From Chrysopilus asiliformis (taxonomy: Eukaryota; Arthropoda; Insecta; Diptera; Rhagionidae): DNA of 64,000 nt. The stretch lies in the NCBI GenBank assembly GCA_964034945.1, contig OZ035963.1:47542032-47606031 (forward strand). Reading direction: 5' to 3'. The notes beneath the pieces are model-generated. The model was not told the DNA's origin. It saw only the letters and a program-made list of their open reading frames with translations, and ran no database searches. Below, in pieces: positions 1 to 11,154 of the stretch. The translations under genes were made by a program, and so were the position numbers. Numbering within the stretch: the first letter of the stretch is position 1; each line of letters opens with the position of its first letter.

Positions 1-590
1 TTAATCCGTCTGTCAATCTGCCGCTCTGTCGCTCTGTTGGTCTGTCGGTCTGCCGGTCTGTTTGTTGTCGGTTTATCGGTCTGCCATTCTGTCGGTCCGT
101 CGGTCTACGGGTCTGTCTGTCTGTTGTGTACGTATCTGAAATAACTCTAGAGCTCGTTGACTTAGCGACTTGAAATTTTTTCTGAACCAGTTTCACAAAA
201 ATCGTAGTTTTCTATCAACTTTTGGAAAAGTGACAGTAGCTATAACGGGTACCTCCCATATATTTCTCGAGACGTATGCGCATTTGGTGGAAAAGGAACA
301 CAACAAAACTTAAAGGATACATAATTTCCAACATTTCTGCTTTTAGGGTTTTTTCGTATCTGTAACGGTTCTCAGGATATTTGAAAAAAAAAAAAATGAA
401 AAGTTGTTGGAAAATATTCACTATGATGGAAAAATCATTGCGCCTAAGATGGCAGCTGACCATCCCCCTGCAGTTCCCCGCCAAAAAAAGAGTTAATGTC
501 CATGAAACTAACTAGAGCAGAATACCTTTCCAATTGATGTACTACGAAAGTGAAACCCGAACTGGTTCAAAAATCCCCCCGGGGCATAAA
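1..590 (+). repeat. Interspersed (GTCY)n repeat, family D, copy 1
   Basis: The first 125 bases are a degenerate GTCY run (tctgtcggtctgccggtctg and variants). It is followed by a body that recurs at 33.4-33.96 kb: the words gcgacttgaaatttttt, tctatcaacttttggaaaag and aacgggtacctcccata occur in both in the same order. The last third (aagatggcagctgaccatcc onward) recurs at 47.7 kb. The left edge lies outside the window. (GTCY)n plus a conserved AT-rich body is the organisation of dipteran mini-me/DINE-type elements; that assignment is inference. Confidence 0.7.
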
Positions 591-960
591 AATGTGGTAA
601 CATTTTTCATTTTGTTGGATGTGAAAATTTTTAGCCATAAGCTACTCATCTGTTTTTGGAGTAATAATAAACCGAAAATTTACCTTAGTTGCTCGTCTTA
701 GTGTCATGAAGAACTTAACTTAGTTTCCTGAATAACCTGATTTTTGTACCACTGATTTTGTCCAAAATTCATGAAAATTGAAAATTTCGTGGACTTTTCC
801 TGTGCCGTAGAAAATTTTTCGGGATTTTTTTTACTACTTTTGTTTTTATTTTTCAAAAAAATGACACAATTTTAATGGATTTTGATAAAGGCCTACGAAT
901 GAATAAGCGTTTGCGAGATACAAGTTTTTGAAACAAGTAACATTTGGAAAATTTGGACAA

Positions 961-1445
961 TCCTATAATATAAAACGAGGAATGTCTGTCTGTCTGTCTG
1001 TCTGTCTGCACAAACGATCTCGAAAACCCGCCTAACGAATTTCACGAAACTTGGTGGTTAGGGATTTTCGGGGACAAGGAATCGATCTAGATAGGCCTCA
1101 CCTCTGAGAAAATTCATCTCGATACCTCTCGCCTGGTATCTTCGAATTGGGTTACTAAGGGGCTAAGGGCTTTCGATTTTTGCACTACAAACCTGACTTT
1201 TCTCTCCCCTCGATTACCCTCACCTGGTGTCTCAAAAGGTTTCAAAAATCGGTGACAGCGATTACTCAATAACCACTCAACCGATTTCTATGAAATTTTG
1301 TTATCGCGCGTTAGTTTTAGTTCTAGCTTTCTAGATCGGGAATTTAAAAACTCTGGAAAAGCTCTGTAAAGATAATGTGAATTTAGTTTTTCCCCAAAAA
1401 TCACCAAAAGTAAGATTTTGAGCTCGTCGAGCATGTGTCGGTCTT
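961..1445 (+). mobile_element. Helitron-like non-autonomous element, family C, copy 1
   Basis: It begins TCCTATAATATAAAACGAGG directly after an A, fitting the A^TC insertion rule of Helitrons, then a (TGTC)n run and the block cgaaaacccgcctaacga. The same order recurs at 24,836. Homology between the two copies stops near 1,445 and 25,563, close to a small hairpin (gctcg t cgagc at about 1,422-1,432). No clear CTRR 3' end was found, so class and right edge are uncertain. Confidence 0.55.
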
Positions 1446-3386
1446 CTTGGTACTCCATTTATAAAATGTAAAAAAAAATCCAAACATCTGCAGTCCAACG
1501 TATTTTTTGGTGTAAAATTTTGTTTGTTACTAAAACTCTAAATTTTCCCAGTATGCGAAAATTAAAGGCAAATATGAGATCCATCGGCACAATTTGTACT
1601 AAAATAAAGAAACCTGACCATTTCATTATTTAAAAAAAGATTAGCAAATAATATTTTTAATAAATTCGGCAAGAAATATGAGTTTTATTTTGAGAATAGT
1701 GCTTAGAATCAAATAGAAATAATCTAAAAGCTATAAAATCATGTTTTAGTTTTGTTAGAGTTTCCTCTATTCATATATTGTCGGTTGACCATTCACTTGG
1801 AAAACACTTGCGAAATGCTTGAAATTGCCTCAAGGTTTTTAAACAAAGGTTTCGTAAAGTTCTAATGCTTTTAATAGTAGCGTAACCGACTTTACGAGGT
1901 GAAGTAGATTTTATAATTCCGGATGGACAGGATTTTTGTTGAATGTTAAAACTGAAGATGACCTATCCAAAACGAAAACTGTCATAACATCCGCAAATTA
2001 GAGTTTTGCGTTCGGGAATTATGAACATATTTTGCTAAACTCTTTGGCTAACATGACCGTTTCATCCCCTCAGTTCCTGCTGATGTGTTTCAAAATATCT
2101 GAATTTTAAATTGTTAGAGGAATACAAAACCTAGGGATCCCTACTTCGTATTTAAAAAGGAAGTGTATATTTTGTGAAGTGTCCTTTACGAGTGGACTTT
2201 CAGTTGTCCGAAAAAGAAAGTGTGAGTAGTTTATCCCCTACCGCCGCGCTCTATTGTTGAACAAAAAAGAGATACTTTGACGTGTACTTTTTATTGTTTG
2301 AAGTGCCTGATGTATGTAGCCTTTTATTATATAATTTTGTCCTGTTTGATCCTTTTACTGCTTCTGGCACCCAGAAAGCTTTTTCTTTTATTCATCTATT
2401 ATTTTTGCTTTATTATGTTCTCGTTTAATTGTTGGACTTCTATTTTTTTTTTTTTTTGCTGGTAGGGGCGCGATGGCTGATGTTCTGATGTGTGGATAAA
2501 TTCTATTTTGTTATAGAACAAGTCAAAATGAGTGAATATTTACAAGTGAACGCACTCATTAAGTTTATTTAAAATACTTTTTAACTCATCATAAAATGCT
2601 TTAACCCCCGCACGGCCAGTAACAACCCTCTTAAATTAAACGCCTTCACAGATCCTATATTTTATATATATTCTTTATGCTATTTTATTTTGTATGCTTT
2701 TGTTTTCTATGTCGTGTGTAAATAGAGCAAGTCTCATCCAATACTAAACTTTACTTCTTCATATTAAATGAATATTTCGCGAACATGATAGAAGTTATGC
2801 ATAAAAGTATGAGAAAACGGAGCAGGGGGAAAGTGAAAATATTCGTAATGCTAAGTTCTTGTGCGAGGCAAACGAATGGAACATTGGCTGGCGATAGAAC
2901 ATCGAAGAGTTCCTTTCAAAATGGGTTCATGTAAAATATTTGTGTTAATAGTATAAATTTAAAATTTATTTACCCTCGGGTTTATTATATCCGTCAGTAA
3001 TTTATGGCTCTCTAATGCGAACATTTATAAACATAAAATTTCATTGGGTTCATATTTTTGGATAAATTATGGGTCCTCCGATGAATTTTCTTCTTGAAAA
3101 CTTTCGCATAATTATTTTTATGGGATCTGATATGGGAACATTTTGTATTGTTCATCATTTATTTTATATGGGAAAAACGTATTTTCTAGACAAATTTTAT
3201 TATCATTAATTATTTGTAAAATAAAGATATATAAATGTTTTAAAAGGTAGATAAATACCGGTCGGTAATCATTTTAATGAAAATAATTTGCTTTTTTTTG
3301 AAAATATTTAAATACAACTGATTTACTTACAATTTGTTACCTTGGTAACAGATTTGAACCTTTTTTGTGGAACTTGACTAACAATA
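1446..3386. other. Featureless AT-rich stretch
   Basis: Unique-looking AT-rich sequence with short homopolymers and no repeat ends, splice-bounded frames or RNA genes that I can support. The 62-residue open frame near 2.3 kb is a T-rich chance frame of hydrophobic residues. Confidence 0.5.
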
Positions 3387-3472
3387 CAGTGGAACCTCCG
3401 TTTGTGAACGCCTCGTTTTGTGAACAATCTTTAGGAACAGATTATGTTTTTTCCCATATTAATCAATGTTAA
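3387..3472 (+). mobile_element. Solo end of a Tigger/pogo-like MITE
   Basis: A TA is followed by CAGTGGAACCTCCGTTTGTG, a typical Tigger-type terminus, then gaacgcctcgttttgtgaac. No matching inverted end is found downstream, so this is a truncated copy or one cut by the neighbouring element. Confidence 0.45.
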
Positions 3473-3514
3473 AGCCAGGGGTGTGGAGTCATTCTAAAAA
3501 AGCTCCAACTCTTA

Positions 3515-3873
3515 GGGTACGTCCATAGTGGACATAAAACCAGCTTCTCGCTTTCCAGCTGCCGGTTAAAATTAACACGAGTATGAATTGCCGCGTCCAT
3601 AGTGAGCCGGCTTCTCGCTTTCATAAGAGTCAGCCGGCGTTTACCAGCTTTTACCGGAATTTATTTTTAATTCTTCTTAACGCCGTCGGTAACCAGCTAC
3701 AAGCCTGTTTTGACAGTTGTTGACGTGAAAGTGCCAGTGTATCTGCACTACAGGCGCGAGATTCACTATGACCATCACCTGCTAGAATCACGCTGGTTAT
3801 AAGTACCGGCGTAAATCTCGCAGGAAAGCTGGTGCGCGAGAAAGCGAGAAGCTGGTTCACTATGGACGTACCC
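3515..3873. mobile_element. Harbinger-like MITE with TTA duplication
   Basis: Both ends read GGGTACGTCCATAGTG inward, followed by CCAGCTTCTCGCTTTC after a short indel on the left. A direct TTA flanks the element (3,512-3,514 and 3,874-3,876). TWA duplications with G-rich ends fit PIF/Harbinger. The element sits inside ggagtc-rich sequence (3,475-3,514 and 3,877-3,960) that resembles a decayed hAT-type MITE. No coding capacity. Confidence 0.8.
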
Positions 3874-3960
3874 TTACTACGACTCCTACACCGCAAATTT
3901 TTAAATACCAGCTTTGCCGTCACAAATTTTGAAAGACCAGCTGCGACACCGACTACAACT

Positions 3961-5123
3961 GTGACTTCAAATTCAAGTGTATTATACTAAAATACAAAAT
4001 TGTAAAATAGCTTTATTAAGCTTTTTAATAATATAAAAATGAGGTGAGATAAGAGAAATGAATGAATATAATTAGTTTTCGAGAAATTTTTATTTATTTT
4101 AAGAAACATAAGAAAGTCATCATTTTTCAAGAGGTCCAGAAATAAAAATTCTAAAAAACAAAAGATTAATTTTTGTAGAAGATAACAGCGAAGATTAATA
4201 TTAATTTAGACAAAAATTTAACTCAATTAACAATGTTAAAAATGTTTTCAAAACGAATTAGCTAGAATTTATCCTTAATAATAGCTTAGCATCTAAGGGA
4301 GGACGTACATGTAGCAACTTTCAGTCTTCAGCCTCACCAAATTGTGGGGAAGAAACGAGTGCGACAAGAGGAGAAAAGTCGCCACTCGAAAAGTGTTCTT
4401 CACGTCTTCTTTTACGCACACAAACGAAGGCGCTCGTGTAGCACGTCAGCATGCATGTGTGCGTAATTTCATTGAGTCAGTCGGTGCTTAGTGAAATACC
4501 AATTGCAGGTAGTTTTATTTTCAGGTAGGTAGAAAAGAGTTAATGCAATAACAAATTACCAGTCCTTATTCTTCTATTGTTGGCAGTTTCTATTTTGGCA
4601 ATTGATGATGTCTCGGTGCTAGTTAGTAAGGGAATGACCTGGAAATACAACACATATATGAGAATCACACACACATGAGCGATCGCTTGTTGTACACAAG
4701 TTTTTCCTACTAAAAAGTGAAGCATGTTGAGGAAGAAAAGTCGCCGCGACGGGAAGACAAATGTACGTCGGCATTAATAAGTTGGGCATCATTCCCCAAA
4801 TAGCATCGAAAAGCATGAACACTTGTAGTCCACTGTACCACTGAGAATGAGAGTGTGGCACTCTCTCAACTTTTCTAATTTGTGCAACATCCCCACGACT
4901 CCACTGGACTTTTAAAAATCATGATTTTTCCTCCACTCCATATTTTGGTGAATAGTGAAATCACACAATAAAAATGATTTTCCATATTTATTGTGTCTCC
5001 ATAGCGTGCTTAGAAATGTCAACGCGGCAACAAAAATTGGTTTTAGCCGCTATTCTTGTTCTGAAAGAACTAAAAAACCTTCAAGAAAGGGGAAAAAACG
5101 GAATGCTGCAGTGTGCAAAAAAA
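3961..5123. other. Non-repeat stretch with slightly higher GC at 4.3-4.8 kb
   Basis: No gene model can be supported. The word agaaaagtcgcc occurs twice (about 4,372 and 4,735), and short open frames on both strands overlap without codon bias. It could hold unrecognised regulatory sequence or an old repeat. Confidence 0.35.
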
Positions 5124-5156
5124 TTGGCCTAATATAATAAAAAAATATTAGGCCAA
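5124..5156. repeat. Perfect 12-bp hairpin
   Basis: TTGGCCTAATAT is followed after 9 bases by its exact reverse complement. It could be a cruciform or the end of an unrecognised element; no flanking duplication is visible. Confidence 0.6.
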
Positions 5157-5394
5157 GATACCAGTTTATTACTAGCACAAAATAATTTGCCATTCGATCT
5201 ATATTTCTACCTGTTCCAAATGCATTTTTCAATTTTTTGACCATATCAACATTTTGATTTCTTAAAGGGTTGTGCCTACATGTAAGGCCTGAAAAGAAAG
5301 TGTTTTTTTTTGTGGTTTATCTACTATTTCGTTTCGGATCTTTGAATAAATATGTTTTGTATTGAAACCTTGGACTAAACTATGGTCCAAAAAC

Positions 5395-5478
5395 CCATCG
5401 TCTTGATACTAATAAGCTCCCTTGAAAATTTTATCCAAATCGGTTCAGTAGCTCTTGAGTTGCAAGCGAACAGATAGA
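5395..5478 (-). repeat. Fragment of the SINE-like repeat body
   Basis: The words aataagctccc, ttgaaa, atccaaatcggtt and agtagctcttgagtt match the body of the tRNA-headed repeat at 60.58-60.65 kb in the same orientation. No tRNA head is present here, so it is a fragment or a shared module. Confidence 0.45.
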
Positions 5479-5485
5479 AAGACAG

Positions 5486-6854
5486 CTTGTAAGCTTATAG
5501 CTTATATATTATTATATTATTATATTTAGATTTTTTACAACTTTCATATAAAATAATTTTGCAGATAAAATTTTCTTTCCTAGTTTCAGATTTGGTCCTA
5601 AATATTTATCTTCCAAATCAAAGGTCAATTGCGATTGATATATTTTTGTAGTAGAAATATATACATGAAATAACGAATGTTTATATATATATATATATTA
5701 CCTCCTGCCTTCCAATGGAAGAAACCATTCACCATATAACAGAAAGGCAGAAAAGGCATTTAATTGAAAAACTAATAGAAGCAATTAAAAGTGTAACGGC
5801 TTTACTGCCCTATGTCCAAAAATTTATCTTAACAAATAATCTCAAAATAGTTTTACGTCTATTAATTTTTCTGGGCGCCTCCTCGATGGTTAGAAAATAT
5901 CCTTCATACCCTTAAACGATATCCGACAAATATATCCGAAAGCACACTCGATCCTTGATTTCTTTATATGCCACCAGAATATCTAACACTTTTCGGACCC
6001 GTTCCCTTTATATTGTTATATTGGGCAAATGGTTAAATTCAAGCCGTCCCATCAATGATCCTTTTTTGGGGTGATTTTATAGTCAACAGTATCTAAACGG
6101 TTCATCTTTGGCCAATAAAGCGAACAAATGGCCATAAATTATGCCCTACTTTCTAACTTTTTGCTATGTGTACTTTAGACATAATGCATAGAGATAGATA
6201 GCAAGTACATGATGTAGTCAAATAGATAGAAAGAACAACAGTCCTTTCGACTATCAAAATATAAAATAAGAAAAAAAGCATCTAAAATGAAAAAAAAAAT
6301 TACGAAAAGGGGAGAATTCGGACGATACGATGGAAAAGTAAAGAATAAACTCTAAAAGAGTTAAAAACCCCATTGTTGAATTTTTTTGTGACTATATGAA
6401 ATACTTTGTACTGTTTTAAGTATTTACTTACTCTTTTTAGTTTTTCATCATTTCAGACCCCGAATATTTGCGTAAGGGCAAATTTCTGGGATCTACGAAT
6501 TAAATTTTCTGTAAACGGATGTCCATAAAATACGTCATGCAATTTTTAGACTCTTCTACACACCGCTTCCCTCGTCGAACGTTTTCATGAATTTTTGTAT
6601 GGGCTTTACATTAGTTTCACAAGTTTATTACTGCAGACTCTTCCCTGCCTGAAAACCGTTACATATTTTAGTGACTAAAATTCAAAAAATAATTTCAAAA
6701 GACTAAGATTGAAGGGTAGTGTTACGATACGTCCCAGATTAACTGAGAAGATCTCGATTTCATCCGATTTTTTTTAAATTCATTCATGTTTAGAGGAACT
6801 TCGCTAAATTGTTTGAATGGTCTGTGTGGTATAAAAGTTGGAGTTCAATACTAA
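5486..6854. other. Mostly featureless AT-rich stretch
   Basis: It contains a short (TA)n at about 5,683-5,699. Near 6,517-6,640 a sequence starting ggatgtccataaaatacgtc resembles one end of a widespread insect MITE, without a visible partner. No gene is supported. Confidence 0.35.
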
Positions 6855-7198
6855 TGGTTCAACCACAAGGAAGGTACAAGCGGCAGCGGCCCATACGACA
6901 CATACCGCCGACCCAGCTACAATGATAGCGGCACCGTACCGTCGGCATATGCTTCTGTCTTGCGAAATCAAAACGTCAAAACGTCAAAACATGTGCATAG
7001 AATGTGACGCCGAATGTGGTGGTTTTCATAAAACATTTTGGGCGGCGGCGGCAAGTTTGACTTTGTTTCAAACTCGGCGGCGACGGAAAAAGTGCGCTGC
7101 CGTTGCCGCTGTATTGTAGCAGCTCTCGTTGCGCTACGTTAGTGCAAAAAAAATGCCTCCCGCCACTGTCGCTGTCCGACTTCACTGTGGTTGAACCA
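6855..7198. mobile_element. Harbinger-like MITE with TAA duplication
   Basis: The ends are TGGTTCAACCACA and its exact reverse complement. TAA lies on both sides (6,852-6,854 and 7,199-7,201). The 344-bp interior is GC-rich for this window, with gcggcggcgg runs, and includes a tandem aaaacgtc repeat near 6,968-6,985. The 93-residue open frame inside is low complexity and not thought to be a gene. Confidence 0.8.
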
Positions 7199-7251
7199 TA
7201 AATTCAAGCTCGGCCAGCCGCACAGGGAAAGTTTTCAACCTATATAATATA

Positions 7252-7499
7252 CTAGCAGACCCTTCGTTGCCAGCTTAAACCTCGTTGCCAGCCAGGGAAA
7301 AATGGGAAAAAGGATATTTGCGTTATCCTTACAAGACCTTCCGTTTCGAAGTTTGAAAATCTAACATAGCTAAAAAGCTGCTCCCGGCAACGCAGATCAT
7401 TTTGCAAAAAACCGCGTAAAAATCGGTTCAGTAGTTTTTGAGTTTTGTAATCTCAAACCAACAGACAAACAAACATCCATTTTTATATACATATATAGA
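7252..7499 (-). mobile_element. Short Helitron-like element, family B, copy 1
   Basis: On the minus strand it runs from TCTATATATGTATATAAAAA (preceded by A) to CTAG (followed by T), the expected Helitron ends. It contains (TTTG)n, the phrase accgatttttacgcggttttt and a block (ggataacgcaaatat, complement of the plus strand) also seen in the elements at 9.9 and 32.9 kb. 248 bp, non-coding. Confidence 0.65.
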
Positions 7500-7925
7500 T
7501 GTGTGATAGTAAAATATAGAAATTGTTAAATTATAATTTCATAAACTAAAACTAAAACAAGGAACAATATACAAAAAAATAATAAAAATTTATACAAAAT
7601 ATATAATTTAAAAATTATGATAGAGTTATCTAAACAGTTGGACCCTATTGAGATACTTTTGGAGTTAAATTCACACCGAATTTTTCTGTATGTAGATTTT
7701 TGTACCAGATTATTCGATTTAGTCTCAAAACGCAAAAACTTTCACCAACGGCAATAAAGTTTTTTGAAGACTTTCAGTCTAGGTACCGCATGTTTCTTTT
7801 TTTAAAAATATCGTATGCAGTCCACTAAATAATAAAATTTGAGACATTTCTTCCTTAAAATATTGGCTGCGGCGGCGCAAACTTTTCAAAATGTTTTGTT
7901 TTCAAACCAGAGTGGTGGGAATGTA

Positions 7926-8710
7926 AAGCGGCGTCCAAACGCGCAGTTTTTTGCTCCGTTTTACCCGCTCAAACCGAGTCTGCGCAGGCATGTCGTAGCG
8001 TCTGGACAATACACAGTTAGTTCGCGCGGATCAAAAGTTCGGCCTGTGCGAGTTCAGGTCGTGTCTGAAAATAACTGTGGCACGCGCAGGCAAATCGTAG
8101 CGTGCGGACGAAAACTCAATCTTTTTACACAGTTTTTTGCAATCGTCAATCATTTTACATGAAAATGAGTTATTTGCGGCATTGTTCAAAAGAGTTTTTA
8201 AAGGACTTTATAAATTTATATAGTTTTCTTGCTTGTGGGAAGTTAAAAACAAGGAATATAGGGACGGAGTGCTAATAAATAAACTCAAGGAAATTGATAA
8301 AAGTGCTAATCGCGACACGGTTGTCAAGAAAATAAATTCACTAAGAAGTTGTTATTAGAATCATTCTCTTCATGGAACAGTTCTTGAAGCAAGTTCACAT
8401 GAGAATAAATGCTTCTTTTTAATAACCACTGTTTGCACCATGCAGTTCGTCGACATTTTTTTTTACAAATGATACAAACAGCTAAGCTGAAAAGTAATAT
8501 GTCTTGCTCGCTTAAACTATTCAATATTCATCATATTCATGATAAAAAAAAGTTCTAAATACGATATGCTGACGCTATGAAGTTTCAAACAAAATTGTGT
8601 AAAATATATTAAAAACGGAACCGTGTGGACGCAAAATTTACTCGGTTTTTTTACACGGATAACTGCGCAAATTAAATCGTAGCAAAAAAACTGTGCGTCT
8701 GGACGTCCTT
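7926..8710. mobile_element. Inverted-repeat MITE, TA-flanked
   Basis: The left end AAGCGGCGTCCAAACGCGCA and the right end (reverse complement AAGGACGTCCAGACGCACAG) continue into a shared ttttttgct. TA flanks both sides. The 785-bp interior has several gcgcaggca...tcgtagcg words. Class is uncertain because TA is a weak duplication. Confidence 0.6.
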
Positions 8711-8961
8711 TAAGATAGTTTTTCAGAGGGCGGTGCTTTGCTTTGCTGAGTACTTTTTGAATAATTACGAAGCAGAAAAATTGTACGCTTCCTCACCCCC
8801 GATGGTGGTAATTTGTCTCTGATTCACGAAAACGGGAAACACATCGCGACAAATCAAACAAATTTTTATTTTTTTATTTTCGCGAAAAATTTTCTGGTTT
8901 TTGGTCGTCACAGCCCTTGTATTGAGAAATGTATTGAGAAATTCGAACATTTTGTCTTTTA

Positions 8962-9351
8962 GAGCCTGTTCACATTGGCTGAAATAGCGCGCCTAACTAG
9001 GACGGATGAAATATTGCGGGTGTTCACATTGAGACTATTTAAGCCAGTAGCTGTGAACAATCAGACTGCCGTGAAAGATTTGGAACACGGAACATTTCTA
9101 AAGAAGCGCTAGTAGTATTTTGCTCCCAATTCATGTTGCATCGAAGATGACCGAAACAATAATGACAATGGAACACATTCAGTGTCGCAGGCCAACCAAT
9201 CAGAGCACGACAAGCGGAACTCTGAAAATGGAGATTTTAGTTTTGAGGAGGATTTTACTATCAGCAGTCCTACTTCCTCTCCTTGCCCTAATGTTGACAG
9301 TTTCTATCCTAACTAGTTAGGCGGAACATTACAACCAATGTGAACACACTC
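8962..9351. mobile_element. Harbinger-like MITE with TTA duplication
   Basis: Left GAGCCTGTTCACATTGG and right (reverse complement) GAGTGTGTTCACATTGG match at 15 of 17. TTA flanks at 8,959-8,961 and 9,352-9,354. Subterminal cgcctaactag words are also inverted. No coding capacity in 390 bp. Confidence 0.8.
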
Positions 9352-9419
9352 TTATCTCTCAAAATATTAAGTGAAAATAGCAGAAGTTACGCAACTTTAA
9401 AGTCATGTGTGTGCACAAT

Positions 9420-9765
9420 CATCATCATCCTCGGCGCTACAGCTCGCGAAGAACCTGAGCCTCCTCCATTGGGGTTTCATAACAATTTCTTCCCTGTTTC
9501 GCACCTACAGTTTTTACATGAATTGCGAACCGTGGATGAATTACAACATTTGTAAGGTTTTTACGTTGCAACCCATCAACAGCAGAGGCTGTGATAGCTA
9601 TCTAGACCGATGAGGTCATTAACAACAAGCGAAAACTATCATTACTCATTTCCTAAAGCAAGTTGAGTGAACTTGAAATCACAGCGTGCCACAGTCGAAA
9701 ATTGAAACACCGACCTACGAAATACGGGCCAAGTACTTTACCACTTGGACTACGCTGGAATCTAA
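9420..9765 (-). repeat. tRNA-headed SINE-like repeat, copy 1
   Basis: Read on the minus strand, the head carries an A-box-like TAGTCCAAGTGG (9,752-9,741) and a degenerate B-box about 30 bases further on (9,711-9,701). It is followed by a body ending near cctgaggctcaggttcttcg. The same head and body recur at 60.2-60.7 kb. A tRNA-like Pol III promoter on a dispersed repeat is the hallmark of SINEs. No clear poly(A) or simple tail was identified, so full-length limits are unknown. Confidence 0.6.
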
Positions 9766-9839
9766 TATCATCACAATATGTCCCGAACCATTACACCGAT
9801 TGCCATGCAATTTTGCACACAGAACCATATTACTTCATA

Positions 9840-10102
9840 GTTAGGTGTTCGCTAAGAAACTGTTTCAAAAAATTCGAAACGGAAGGTCCTGTAAGGATAA
9901 CGCAAATATTTCCTCGGAAAAACTGGCAAAAAGGGGTTTTCGAGCCGCTGATTACGAATCTGGTGTCCGAATTTCAAAACTCGAAAAAGAGATCCTAAAA
10001 GCAAGATTTTTTTTTCAAAAGTTTTCAAGTTTTTTTTGTGTTTTTGGTGTGAAAAAACTTTTGCAAAAAACGTTAACCCTGCAACGACGGTATTTAAGAT
10101 AG
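9840..10102 (+). mobile_element. Degraded Helitron, family B, copy 2
   Basis: The blocks cggaaggtcctgtaaggata, gctgattacgaatctggtgt and cgttaaccctgcaacgacgg parallel the element at 32.7-33.2 kb. The last block is a decayed form of the shared Helitron 3' hairpin region, ending atAG before T. The 5' end is not preserved. Confidence 0.5.
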
Positions 10103-10740
10103 TTGTACTATAATTTTAGGAGAAATTATTGATAAAAATCTTTGATATCAGCATTTAACATCTAAAACTCGCAAATCCGAATCCTACACAGTTAAAAAAA
10201 ATTAATTTTTTAATACATACTTCTTTCGGTTTTCAGTATAAATCGACAATGGTAATTGAGGGAGCATAAATCCAAAATTCCGCCCAGAATACAGAATAGG
10301 ACTTTTTCAATGTTTCAAGAAACAGCGTATCTCCGTAATGTCGAATGTGTGGGCAAGGCAACCATAAGTGAATTTATTGTATGAGAAAATGGCCAAAATG
10401 ATTTGCCAGACAACGTCTTTTTGCACTCGATATCTCAACGAAGACAGAATGGATTTCTCTATTTCAGTATATTTTCCCCTAGGAAATGGATCGAGTGAAA
10501 ACGGAAGCTATTTTCAATTTGTATGGAAAAGGGTCATAGTGAAATAAATGTCATTCAACTATAATATGGGTCAGAAAATGGACAGAGAATTGCTCACTTA
10601 TTGATTTCGGCAATAAAAATTTATTTATGCATTCTGACTTATTTGCCGACAAGTGCTTGCCATCAGAGAATGGGTGGAAAATTTATGGCATCTGAAATTT
10701 ATTTCAAGTGAAAATCAATAAAAAAAACACCAAACTTTAA
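10103..10740. other. Unique stretch downstream of the secreted-peptide gene
   Basis: AT-rich sequence without recognised repeat ends. It lies 3' of the minus-strand gene and may contain only intergenic DNA. Confidence 0.4.
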
Positions 10741-10746
10741 TTTATT
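10741..10746 (-). terminator. Poly(A) signal of the secreted-peptide gene
   Basis: AATAAA on the minus strand, 61 bases beyond the stop codon. A second AATAAA lies just after the stop (10,800-10,805). Either gives a short 3' UTR typical of small insect genes. Confidence 0.5.
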
Positions 10747-10806
10747 TGTAAAAATTAGTACATAAACGACAAGGGTTATTTCTATTGCTGTAAAACTTAT
10801 TTATTT

Positions 10807-11154
10807 TTAGGTAAACCTTTCTGCCTCACTATTTGTAGTTCCACTTTCAGGTGCTGTACTATTATTTTTCGAAGCACACTTAATATTGAAAAATTGATTA
10901 AGTGCATTCATAGTAACATTCTTTAAACGTTCGAATATGTCTTGGCCCATTTGTTTCAGATTTGTTGCTTTAGCTTCATCAATTTTGTGCAGTGAAGAGT
11001 TTTCACCTACTACTATGTGATTCTGTACTCCCACCTAAGAAGAAACGGCAATTTCGAAAATCTTATTTCACTGCAATTTATTACAAGTCAGTCAGTCACT
11101 CACAAAAATTGTTAGAAATGTGATAAAAATCAGAAATCTTTGAATGTCGCACAT
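10807..11154 (-). CDS. Putative small secreted peptide, two exons (92 aa)
   Basis: Not a family I recognise. Exon 1 (11,154-11,104) gives MCDIQRFLIFITFLTIF, a hydrophobic signal-peptide-like start. It runs directly into a consensus donor GTGAGT. A 69-bp intron with in-frame stops ends in a pyrimidine-rich ttcttcttag, and exon 2 (11,034-10,807) continues in phase 0 with VGVQNHIVVGEN and closes with TAA. The mature part has a likely amphipathic helix (about residues 35-67, with KQMGQDIFERLKN), one cysteine (C70), N-glycosylation sequons at N56, N74 and N75, and a polar, Ser/Thr/Asn-rich tail. It would be exported. Splice signals, phase match, signal peptide and poly(A) signal agree, and the locus is free of repeats. 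No homologue or transcript was checked, so function is unknown. The coding start could lie after a 5' UTR intron, since tttattttag sits just before the ATG. Confidence 0.6.
11035..11103 (-). other. Intron of the secreted-peptide gene (69 bp)
   Basis: Minus-strand GTGAGT...cttctTAG with a pyrimidine-rich 3' end. Without its removal the frame stops four codons after exon 1, so the peptide depends on splicing. Confidence 0.6.

Noticed and set aside
6838..7119. GC-rich 93-residue frame
   Set aside because: Begins outside and ends inside a MITE with TAA duplication; alanine runs come from gcggcggcgg repeats.
9688..9760. Functional tRNA gene
   Set aside because: A- and B-box-like sequences exist but the acceptor and anticodon stems do not pair properly, and the unit is fused to a dispersed repeat body, so a SINE-type head fits better.
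9663..9998. 111-residue frame
   Set aside because: Spans the SINE-like tRNA head and a Helitron remnant, two unrelated repeats.
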